Source: a virus
Direction: 5' to 3' (one strand)
Length of the DNA stretch: 50,882 bases
IMG/VR virus record: IMGVR_UViG_3300027771_000023
Span: 1-50,882 of that record
Below are positions 14,989 through 21,916 of the stretch, piece by piece; position 1 is the stretch's first letter; each line of letters opens with the position of its first letter. The notes under the pieces were generated by a model. The model saw nothing but the letters and a program-made list of their open reading frames with translations. It was not told where the DNA came from and did no database searches. Both the position numbers and the translations under genes were made by a program.

Positions 14989-16235
14989 TTATCCCATGCC
15001 TTGATTGCAGTAAAGTTGTTAAAACTAAACTCCATTCTGTCTACTAGTTTAACTGCATCTCCAGATACTCTATCAATTGCAACATATCCTTCTGGATTAG
15101 TAACTTTGAATCCATTTGCAGTTTTAATAAAGGTATCAGTCAATCCCTTAACACTATTTAGTTTGCTTACAACTCCCATCTTTGCGTCAACCAAGTGTCC
15201 TTGGAATGCAATGATGTTCTCTAAATTCTTGGTGTGCTTCTTTACTTCACGAAGATACTCAGTCTGAAGATTAGTGTATTTATCCTTACCCTTATCACTC
15301 TTTACTTTGTCTATTTGTTTCTGGATTGCATCAAATACCCACTTCTCGTATCCCTTTGCATGTCCTCTAGGGTCAGTAATCTTTGCGCCTTGACGAACCT
15401 TACTATTATTGTACGTCTTTAACTGAGCACCAGCAAGTGTTCCTGAGAATACTTCTTGTAGTTTTAAGAACTTGTTCAATAATGGTGCGTTTATTTTAGC
15501 AAAGGTAGAACCAGCAGATGATAGAGATTTAGTAACGGCCGTAGTTTCACTTGCAGTCATTGTCGCCTTACCAGATACGTCCTTATAAGTTGCATCATCC
15601 ATCCATACAGATGAAGGTGTAGATAGTTTACTAATGTTTGCACCGAAGTTTGCTTTCATTGCTTGCAAGTCACTACCAGCATATGTGGTGTGCCATACGA
15701 CACCAATCTTAGATGATTTGATTTTCTTACCCAAATCCGATTTAACATCAACTGCATAGACGATAGTGTTTGGTTGGAATGTATAGTAACTATTACCTTC
15801 AATACTTGTTGTCTCAACATCTTCAGAAGTGTACATTAAGTCACCCTGTAAAACATCTTTGATACCTAACTTGGAGAATTCTGCAAGTGCAATCTTAAAC
15901 TTACTATTCAATCCACCAGAGAGTCCATCGTCATCAATCTCTTGTGAAGTCTTGTATAGTTTTGGAGTTGCGTTGAATACTGATTTCTTTGCAACAAAGA
16001 ACTTGCCATCAGATGGGTCGATACCAGCAAAGATTGCTGGAGCACCATCCCACTTTACTGTCATGTTTACAGATGAACGTGCTTCTCCTGCAAGCATGTC
16101 TCTTAGAGAACGAACAAAGTTAATTGCAGCCCTACCGCCAGGCACACCAAAGTTTAGAATCTCATCTTCGATATGTTCTAGGTGAAGGTTCTTTCCACCC
16201 TTGTCTTCTGTTATGAATGAATTGAAGTTAATCAT
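14985..16235 (-). CDS. Ligase-like (covalent nucleotidyltransferase fold) protein with capsid-targeting leader
   Basis: 416 aa. The leader MINFNSFITE ends in I-T-E, a prohead-protease site. The core has an ordered set resembling nucleic-acid ligase/capping-enzyme motifs: KWDGAP (61-66, motif I with Lys61 as candidate nucleotidyl acceptor), FVAKKS (80-85), QGDLMY (130-135), IVYAVD (158-163) and GVVWHTTY (178-185). The rest (about 190-416) is helical and unassigned. The family may be known as a phage hypothetical family; I infer a ligase-like fold from motif order only. If active it would use ATP or NAD to adenylylate itself and possibly join nucleic-acid ends. The TTAAAGGT site supports the start. 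Confidence 0.65.
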   Translation of the reverse strand: MINFNSFITEDKGGKNLHLEHIEDEILNFGVPGGRAAINFVRSLRDMLAGEARSSVNMTVKWDGAPAIFAGIDPSDGKFFVAKKSVFNATPKLYKTSQEIDDDGLSGGLNSKFKIALAEFSKLGIKDVLQGDLMYTSEDVETTSIEGNSYYTFQPNTIVYAVDVKSDLGKKIKSSKIGVVWHTTYAGSDLQAMKANFGANISKLSTPSSVWMDDATYKDVSGKATMTASETTAVTKSLSSAGSTFAKINAPLLNKFLKLQEVFSGTLAGAQLKTYNNSKVRQGAKITDPRGHAKGYEKWVFDAIQKQIDKVKSDKGKDKYTNLQTEYLREVKKHTKNLENIIAFQGHLVDAKMGVVSKLNSVKGLTDTFIKTANGFKVTNPEGYVAIDRVSGDAVKLVDRMEFSFNNFTAIKAWDK

Positions 16236-16236
16236 T

Positions 16237-17397
16237 TTATACCTTTAAAGTCGTGAAATCACACATCATTCGGGTGGGATATCCGTCTTTTCCTTGCGTG
16301 TCTCTAATGTTAAGTTTAAACTTATAGTATGGTGAACTCATCTCCATATCAATTCTTTTTCCTTTACCTGTCTTACCACCATAGTATACAGTACATGTTC
16401 CAACTTTCGCGGCCGCTTTCATTGCTGCTTCATCCATTTTCTTAGATAAAACTTGTCCTTTCATTTTATGAATTACATGATAACCATATCCAATACCGCT
16501 TTCTAGTAACTCTTTCATGGCTGAAGAATTAGGACGGGTAGTTACTTTGCCACCATCAGTTTTAACTTCATCATTAAAAATGGTACAGAATCTTTTGTTA
16601 TCAATACCAAATAAGTCTAATAATTTTTTGCCATCGCTATTTTTAATTTCACCCTTGTCTATTTCTGATTGACGTAATTTAGTTCTAATGCCGACATTGA
16701 AGAATGTAGTGGTAGTTTCAAACTTTAGACTTAAAAATATTTTCTCACCATCATCTTTTTCAAGAGTAATATCAGTAACACTATTACCTATATCTTTACC
16801 ACTACCTTTAGTATTTGTAAGATTTATTTTACCACTAAAGTCTAAAGGTCTTTTAGTATTCTCACCACCTACTACATTTACTTTTAACCATTTAGATTCA
16901 CTTAATTTGTAGGTTTTATCCAAATCTAAAATGGCATTTAACGTATCCTTATCTTCTACAGCATCAACTCCTTCTGCAAACCATTTGTTCAGAGCAGTTG
17001 CAAACTGACTCTCAAATGCATTACCTCTGTTATTGCTACCACGATTACCTTTAGAACCATTACCAAATTTTATACGGATTGTTTTAAGATCAGCTCCAGA
17101 CTTTATACCACTTACATCATAAGTCGATTTAAGGGTTCTAGATACATTAATATCTTTAGGTTTTTTTAAATCTATATTGATAGGAGTATCATCACCCCTA
17201 CCTTTAAGATAATTGAATAATTTAATAACATCACCAACACTTTCATGTGGCCAGTCGGCAAGAGTTTTAGATATTTCTTCTTCAGATTTTGGGAAAAAAG
17301 TATATGCTTCGCCCAAGTAGTAATGAACTTTTGAGACATGGTTAACTTTTTCAGTCACCATAGGATTAAGCTGTCGATAATACTTCGATACGGGCAT
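16237..17397 (-). CDS. Possible PD-(D/E)XK nuclease-like phage protein
   Basis: 386 aa. A Gly/Asn-rich segment (NGSKGNRGSNNRGNAFESQF) precedes a helix with Glu129, then TDITLE (Asp209) and IFLSLKF (Lys225). The E...D...(S)xK spacing fits a restriction-endonuclease-like fold, but the match is weak. The C-terminus repeats beta-strand sequence and ends MCDFTTLKV. It is the first gene after a TATAAATA late promoter at 17438-17445 and has a GGAGAAATTG site. Its position beside capsid-targeted enzymes suggests late expression and head association, although its own N-terminus (MPVSKYYRQLNPMVTE) fits the leader less well. Confidence 0.55.
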   Translation of the reverse strand: MPVSKYYRQLNPMVTEKVNHVSKVHYYLGEAYTFFPKSEEEISKTLADWPHESVGDVIKLFNYLKGRGDDTPINIDLKKPKDINVSRTLKSTYDVSGIKSGADLKTIRIKFGNGSKGNRGSNNRGNAFESQFATALNKWFAEGVDAVEDKDTLNAILDLDKTYKLSESKWLKVNVVGGENTKRPLDFSGKINLTNTKGSGKDIGNSVTDITLEKDDGEKIFLSLKFETTTTFFNVGIRTKLRQSEIDKGEIKNSDGKKLLDLFGIDNKRFCTIFNDEVKTDGGKVTTRPNSSAMKELLESGIGYGYHVIHKMKGQVLSKKMDEAAMKAAAKVGTCTVYYGGKTGKGKRIDMEMSSPYYKFKLNIRDTQGKDGYPTRMMCDFTTLKV

Positions 17398-17437
17398 TCT
17401 TCAATTTCTCCATGTGTACAAATATATATTACTATTC

Positions 17438-17445
17438 TATTTATA
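17438..17445 (-). promoter_or_regulatory. T4-type late promoter heading the prohead block
   Basis: TATAAATA on the minus strand, 41 nt upstream of the gene starting at 17397 and just after the end of helicase 41. It separates early replication genes from late virion genes. Confidence 0.75.
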
Positions 17446-17456
17446 ACGAAACGTAC

Positions 17457-18854
17457 TTAGAACTTCATATCATTGAACTTTGCATACCTCGCATGTTGTC
17501 CCTTGTCAAAGCCCGGCGTATCGTCTTGGCCACTATCATTAATGTCAGATTGTGCCTCTTGTTCACAATCATACAACTTCATTTTACTTCTGTCAATACC
17601 TACTACGAATCTTTTGTTTGTACCCAAATCATTATAACGATTCTTTAACTGTTTAATCATTAACTGATTTAGTCCTTCTAACTCTTCAGTAGAGATTAGT
17701 GCAAACATCAAGTCAGCAGTTGCAGGCAAACCAAACGACTCAGAAGTATCTTCTAGTCCAACATCAGAGTTTGCAAAACCGCCACGGGTAGTTTGAGTTG
17801 CAGACATGATGGGAAGGTTTGTTTCAACAGCAAGTCCACGAAGTTCTTCAGCGATTGCCTTAATATAGAAGTATGAACCCACACTTGCATTACCCTTGAA
17901 ACGAGATGAACTACAAATATTCAGATAGTCAATAAAGATAATATCTGGCATGAATGATTTCTTTAGTTGTAGTTCTTTAATCAAACTACGAAAGTGTCCA
18001 GAGTGAGCAGATGCAGTTGGGTATTCCTTGATAACAAGTCTACCATTAGTCTTAGAGTTAATCTTCTCAACCTTAGACTCAAACATTTTCTTGGGTAGAT
18101 TGTGCAAATCATCCATAGAGATATTCATCAGGTTAGCATCAATACGTTCTGCAATGCGTTCTTCTGCCATCTCCATAGTAATGTATAATACGTTCTTACC
18201 TTGCATCAGTGTTGCTGCAGCCATGTGACACATGAACAATGATTTACCAACACCAGTACCAGCAAGGGCAATGTTCAAGGTTTTGTTTGGAAGTCCACCT
18301 TTGGTAATCTTGTTGAAATACTCCAAGTCAAATTCTAGTTTCTCTTCTTTCTTGTGATAGAACTCAAAGCGTTCATCTGCATTTTCAATATAGTCATGTC
18401 CAATGTTTTGATCAAAACCTACTGCAAGTGCTTCAGATAGAATGGATGGAATTGCTTCTTGGGTGTGTTCCTTGTCTTTACCCTCAATAATATTGATACC
18501 ATTAAGAATTGCATTGTATACCGCCTTGTCCTTACAGAACTTTTCAGTGGTATTCACTAACCATTGCATATCAACTTCAGCTTCTTTGAGAGATTCAATA
18601 ACCTCAACAACCTTCTGAAATTCAGTACCATTCAAATCTTTCCTGTTATCAAGTTCAATAGACAGAGTTTCTTTGGTGGCCATCGACTTGTATTTATCCA
18701 TGAAGTTGTAAATCTCTTCAAAGATAATGCGGTCAATGCGGTCAGTTTTGTCTTGAAAGTATTCACCTCTAATGAAAGGTAGCACCCTGCGGGCATAATC
18801 CTCATTGAAGATTAAGTTACTAAATATTGTCTTTTCTATTGTCATCATTTGCAT
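17457..18854 (-). CDS. 41: Replicative DNA helicase (T4 gp41, DnaB-type)
   Basis: 465 aa. RecA-fold helicase that unwinds the fork and works with primase gp61. Walker A is GTGVGKSLF (199-207); Walker B is in DIIFIDYLN; a DnaB-type SATQTTRGG and the C-terminal KNRYNDLG segment are present. Length and motif order match T4 gp41 (475 aa). The ATG at 18854 lies within the end of the upstream small gene (35-nt overlap); the second in-frame ATG pair a few codons later could also be used. It is in the same operon as the 110-aa gene behind the promoter at 19179-19207. Confidence 0.93.
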   Translation of the reverse strand: MQMMTIEKTIFSNLIFNEDYARRVLPFIRGEYFQDKTDRIDRIIFEEIYNFMDKYKSMATKETLSIELDNRKDLNGTEFQKVVEVIESLKEAEVDMQWLVNTTEKFCKDKAVYNAILNGINIIEGKDKEHTQEAIPSILSEALAVGFDQNIGHDYIENADERFEFYHKKEEKLEFDLEYFNKITKGGLPNKTLNIALAGTGVGKSLFMCHMAAATLMQGKNVLYITMEMAEERIAERIDANLMNISMDDLHNLPKKMFESKVEKINSKTNGRLVIKEYPTASAHSGHFRSLIKELQLKKSFMPDIIFIDYLNICSSSRFKGNASVGSYFYIKAIAEELRGLAVETNLPIMSATQTTRGGFANSDVGLEDTSESFGLPATADLMFALISTEELEGLNQLMIKQLKNRYNDLGTNKRFVVGIDRSKMKLYDCEQEAQSDINDSGQDDTPGFDKGQHARYAKFNDMKF

Positions 18855-19152
18855 CTTTTAATAACCCACTTTTATCTAAATTCTGTTCTATTAATTCATG
18901 TAATATATCACCAATCAGATTGAAAAAATCTTCAGTGAAAAATTCCTGTCCGAGTCCATTAGAGTCTAGTAGATTCCACTCAAATTGTAAAGAGGCTGAA
19001 TCGTTTTCTTCATCTTCATTAATGGTAACTTTACCATACTCGTATACAACACCTTGCCATTTTCCTGCTTTATCTGTAAGCCCTATACCTGTCCAAGTTG
19101 AACCCTTGTTTTCTACATAGGTATAATACTCACTCATATCTTTTTTAGACAT
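18820..19152 (-). CDS. Hypothetical acidic protein (110 aa)
   Basis: A small protein starting MSKKDMSEYYTYVENKGSTW; the middle is beta-rich and acidic (INEDEENDSASLQFEW) and the C-terminus is helical and amphipathic (IGDILHELIEQNLDKSGLL). It has a TGGAGAAT ribosome site and a perfect sigma-70 promoter about 27 nt upstream, and overlaps the start of helicase 41. The position suggests an early replication accessory role, but no family is recognised. Confidence 0.7.
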   Translation of the reverse strand: MSKKDMSEYYTYVENKGSTWTGIGLTDKAGKWQGVVYEYGKVTINEDEENDSASLQFEWNLLDSNGLGQEFFTEDFFNLIGDILHELIEQNLDKSGLLKDANDDNRKDNI

Positions 19153-19178
19153 AATTAATTCTCCAGTTTCTAGATACC

Positions 19179-19207
19179 ATTATACTTGTTTTGTTGATGC
19201 TTGTCAA
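19179..19207 (-). promoter_or_regulatory. Sigma-70 early promoter for the 110-aa gene and helicase 41
   Basis: Minus strand: TTGACA (19202-19207), 17-bp spacer, TATAAT (19179-19184); both hexamers are perfect. It lies directly downstream of the uvsX terminator. Confidence 0.88.
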
Positions 19208-19230
19208 GTGATTTGTTGAATATAGAATAA

Positions 19231-19260
19231 AAAACCCCTTGAAGTTTTCTTCAAGAGGTT
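19231..19260 (-). terminator. Rho-independent terminator after uvsX
   Basis: Minus strand: 12-bp stem (AACCTCTTGAAG / CTTCAAGGGGTT, with one T-G pair) around an AAAA loop, followed by a T run. It lies 16 nt after the uvsX stop. Confidence 0.88.
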
Positions 19261-19276
19261 TCTGTTGGTTGTGCAG

Positions 19277-20344
19277 TTATGCATCTGTACTAGGTGGTTC
19301 ATCCTCTGGGATGTCCTCAACTTCTGGTACAAATTGTCCATACTTGAACTCTTTACCAGCGGCAACATCAAGTTGCTGCATTACTTCATCTGTAAAGTAT
19401 TTCTCTGGATTGTTATTGATAGTCTTACCAAAAGTTTTTGTACCATCAGGAAGAACAACTCTAGTTGATACAGCAGTGAAGATACCATACTTTAAAGCCA
19501 GTTCTAGCAGTCCATAATACCTGTCTAACCCACGTTCATACATCAGACGTACATCAACCATCTTATGCTCTATGGTCAAACGAGATTTAGCATTCTTACA
19601 GTGAATAATGTTACCAACAACAGCAGTTCCATCCTTTTCTTTCTTCTTAGAAAGATATACAATAGATGATGCCGCATACTTCAGTCCAGAACCACCACCC
19701 ATTTCTTTAGTGGGGAACATAGAACCAACTACATCGTATGTATGATTAGTAACAAGCATAGGTACTTTTGCTTTACCTAGTTTCAGTGTCAGTACACGAA
19801 AGGTAGCCTTGACTATCTGTGCCCGAGTCATATCTTTGGTTTCTTTACCCTCAGCAGTATCTTCTACTTCTTTTGTTGTAGATAACATACCAAGTGAATC
19901 AAGACATAACATCATAGGAGCACGTTGTCCTTCTGGTGTTTCCAAGTACTTATTTAGACAGTTCAATGACTGTGTTCTAAATTCCTGTACTGTGGTTACT
20001 GGAAGAATAACCATTCTCTTTGTGTCGATACCCTTATCAATTATCATCTGTTGAGTAATAGCAGATTCAGACTCAAAATACAACACACCAGCTTCTGGGT
20101 TTGCATCAAGGAATGACTTAACCATGCCTAGAATAAAGAACGTCTTACCTGTGGCACTCTCGCCTGCAATAGCCGTGATCTTGTTTGAAGCAAGTCCACC
20201 ATAGATACTACCAGATAATAATGCATTGAATATGTAAGAACCAGTGTCAATAAACGAATCTACATCCCCTGCCTCAACACCTTCACTTACTAATGCAGCG
20301 TATTCATTGCCCGCTGTCTTGGCAATATCTTTCAAAAAATCCAA
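19277..20344 (-). CDS. uvsX: UvsX recombinase (RecA-like)
   Basis: 355 aa. Strand-exchange protein for recombination-dependent replication and repair, loaded by UvsY. Walker A is [10 protein letters not shown] (61-70), Walker [12 protein letters not shown], and the DNA-binding-loop region includes [15 protein letters not shown]. The C-terminus is acidic ([13 protein letters not shown]), as in RecA proteins. The start is TTG at 20344: the opening (M)DFLKDI matches what I recall of marine UvsX proteins and an AAGGAGAT site lies 7 nt upstream. It follows the MazG gene directly and ends in a strong terminator. Confidence 0.94.
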   Translation of the reverse strand: MDFLKDIAKTAGNEYAALVSEGVEAGDVDSFIDTGSYIFNALLSGSIYGGLASNKITAIAGESATGKTFFILGMVKSFLDANPEAGVLYFESESAITQQMIIDKGIDTKRMVILPVTTVQEFRTQSLNCLNKYLETPEGQRAPMMLCLDSLGMLSTTKEVEDTAEGKETKDMTRAQIVKATFRVLTLKLGKAKVPMLVTNHTYDVVGSMFPTKEMGGGSGLKYAASSIVYLSKKKEKDGTAVVGNIIHCKNAKSRLTIEHKMVDVRLMYERGLDRYYGLLELALKYGIFTAVSTRVVLPDGTKTFGKTINNNPEKYFTDEVMQQLDVAAGKEFKYGQFVPEVEDIPEDEPPSTDA

Positions 20345-20752
20345 TTATAAATCTCCTTCATTTCTGTTTTCAGAACGAAACGAATCAAACCCATCAGGAT
20401 AACGGGATTCAAGTTTCTCTGTGTTCATATATATGACTTCCTCAATATTGGTATCAAGAGCAATACATGCCTGAACAAGATACCACATGATATCACCTAA
20501 CTCCCGTTTGGCGTGCCATACTGTATGTTCATCCATAGGTTTCCCTTGGAATAAACACTTCTTAACGATCTCAGTAAACTCACCCGATTCTGCACTCAAA
20601 CCCATTGCAGCTGTGATTAGACGTTCTGGTGGAACACCAAACTCATCAATTACATCTAAGGCATCACCAAACGCATCTGGGTCTTTAGACTCATCACTAG
20701 TAACCTCATCAACAAAATGTTGATAGTCCAGTAATAAATTTGTGTCAGTCAT
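20345..20752 (-). CDS. MazG-like nucleotide pyrophosphohydrolase
   Basis: 135 aa. The MazG motif appears as GLSAESGEFTEIVKK (about residues 50-64, acidic metal ligands) followed by ELGDIMWYLVQACIAL (the E-x-x-D helix). Expected reaction: cleavage of NTPs or dNTPs, or related alarmone-like nucleotides, to the monophosphate and pyrophosphate. A single MazG domain dimer is typical of phages. The start at 20752 has GAAGGAGATACG and its own perfect promoter. It is the gene just upstream of uvsX, with one shared transcript. The physiological substrate is unknown. Confidence 0.85.
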   Translation of the reverse strand: MTDTNLLLDYQHFVDEVTSDESKDPDAFGDALDVIDEFGVPPERLITAAMGLSAESGEFTEIVKKCLFQGKPMDEHTVWHAKRELGDIMWYLVQACIALDTNIEEVIYMNTEKLESRYPDGFDSFRSENRNEGDL

Positions 20753-20785
20753 ATCGTATCTCCTTCAAATTTCAATTCAATGTAT

Positions 20786-20814
20786 ATTATACCACGTTAT
20801 ACTCGTTGTGTCAA
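20786..20814 (-). promoter_or_regulatory. Sigma-70 early promoter for MazG-uvsX
   Basis: Minus strand: TTGACA (20809-20814), 17-bp spacer, TATAAT (20786-20791), both perfect. The -35 overlaps the stop of the Sm-like gene. Confidence 0.88.
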
Positions 20815-21119
20815 GAGAGAATAATACTCTTTTGTGGAGTCTGAATTCCAGTAGTCTGTGTCAACCACCCCGTTGCTATTTCAGGCATTGTCTCTACGAC
20901 AAATGTGACACCACTCTTGTTAAACTCTAGAAGAGAATCAACCTTCACTCCCGTCATACAGACACCATCAACTAGTGCCACACCTTGTTCATTAACTTGC
21001 ACTAAACGAGGTCGTTCTATAGTGTAACTAGTATCATCAACTGAGATGAGTCGGCCTATTACTTCAGCTCCGTTCATAAGCACTAAAGTCACTACTTTGT
21101 TTTCCATATTTTCCATCAT
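20811..21119 (-). CDS. Sm/LSm-like RNA-binding fold protein (copy 1)
   Basis: 102 aa. The N-terminal 50 residues fit an Sm1-type motif: VVTLVLMNGAEVIGRL followed by SYTIERPRLV. This is the L-x-x-G-x-E-V-x-G pattern of Sm/Hfq proteins, which form rings and bind RNA. A second gene at 36333-36734 has the same pattern, so they look like paralogues. The ATG at 21119 follows AGGAAAAT. It has its own promoter (21169-21197) and a leader hairpin at 21137-21155. RNA binding and ring assembly are inferred from the fold pattern only. Confidence 0.65.
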   Translation of the reverse strand: MMENMENKVVTLVLMNGAEVIGRLISVDDTSYTIERPRLVQVNEQGVALVDGVCMTGVKVDSLLEFNKSGVTFVVETMPEIATGWLTQTTGIQTPQKSIILS

Positions 21120-21136
21120 ATTTTCCTATGTGATTG

Positions 21137-21155
21137 GAGAAGTAATACACTTCTC
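21137..21155 (-). promoter_or_regulatory. Leader hairpin before Sm-like gene
   Basis: Minus strand GAGAAGT-GTATT-ACTTCTC: a 7-bp perfect stem with a 5-nt loop, in the 5' leader just upstream of the ribosome site. There is no T run, so it is not a terminator. Its core resembles the leader hairpin at 25027-25047. Confidence 0.6.
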
Positions 21156-21168
21156 ATTAGTTATAAAC

Positions 21169-21197
21169 AGTATACAGTATAAACTGGGTGTTGTCAA
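21169..21197 (-). promoter_or_regulatory. Sigma-70 early promoter for Sm-like gene
   Basis: Minus strand: TTGACA (21192-21197), 17-bp spacer, TATACT (21169-21174). It lies between the cmoA-like gene and the Sm-like gene. Confidence 0.82.
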
Positions 21198-21220
21198 CAA
21201 GTTTTGCGTTATTGATTTAT

Positions 21221-21916
21221 TCATTTTACTGCCATTGCTCCTACGAACATATGATTTCTCCAAAAAGGTTGGACATCCACAAACCCAGCAGCATACAACA
21301 TGTTACTTAATTCATTCCAAGTGTTTGGTTTCATCATATGCCGTAATGTTCTTTCTTTGTCCATAATATCTTCTGTATCAAAAGACTGTCTCTTATAATC
21401 ATAATAGTTGAATGTAAGCATATCTTGGAATACTGCATTCTCACAGATTGTCTTTTCTGAAAAGATAAAGGCCCCACCATCATTTAACCCATCATATATG
21501 GTTTTTAAAACTGTAAGTCTATCTCTTTTTGGCATAAATTGTAAAGTAAAGATAGACGTTACAAGAGATGCGTTTTCAATAGTTGTGTTACGAATATCCT
21601 CCAATCGAAAATCTACAGAACACCAAGGATGTAATTCGGCTAACAAACCTTTGCGTTCTTCTAAATCATCAAAAAAACCTTCGGCAATTTCAACTCCAAT
21701 GTAGTTTGCATCACAACAGTGATCTTGGTTAGCCTCCAACATACGTTGTGTTAGTTTACCAGTTGAACACCCAATGTCATATACATTAGTTCCGTCTTCA
21801 ACAAAGTAACGGGACATTGCAATTACATCTTCTAGAAGATTACCATAGCCACGAATACTCTTTTCGATGTGTTCATCAAAACCTTCTTCTCTGTGTGCAA
21901 ATGTAAAATCAGCCAT
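21221..21916 (-). CDS. cmoA: CmoA-like carboxy-S-adenosyl-L-methionine synthase
   Basis: 231 aa. E. coli CmoA converts SAM and prephenate to carboxy-SAM (CxSAM). The match to CmoA as I remember it runs the whole length: FDEHIEKSIRGYGN (E. coli: IQRSVPGYSN), NVYDIGCS (45-51), DIRNTTIENASLV, FTLQFMPKRDR, YDGLNDGGAFIFSEK (141-155), YDYKRQS and a later KERTL (187-191), which may supply the CmoA carboxylate-binding Arg. This pattern separates it from ordinary SAM methyltransferases. The start is ATG 21916 (MADFTF), with GGAGAAG upstream; a longer frame from 21955 lacks a good site. It overlaps the DNA methyltransferase stop by 8 nt. No CmoB partner is visible, so the product may serve DNA rather than tRNA modification (inference). 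Confidence 0.88.
   Translation of the reverse strand: MADFTFAHREEGFDEHIEKSIRGYGNLLEDVIAMSRYFVEDGTNVYDIGCSTGKLTQRMLEANQDHCCDANYIGVEIAEGFFDDLEERKGLLAELHPWCSVDFRLEDIRNTTIENASLVTSIFTLQFMPKRDRLTVLKTIYDGLNDGGAFIFSEKTICENAVFQDMLTFNYYDYKRQSFDTEDIMDKERTLRHMMKPNTWNELSNMLYAAGFVDVQPFWRNHMFVGAMAVK

Noticed and set aside
21221-21916. Ordinary DNA adenine or RNA methyltransferase for the CmoA-like gene
   Set aside because: There is no DPPY/NPPF motif, and the full-length pattern follows CmoA (RGYGN, FTLQF, SEK) instead.
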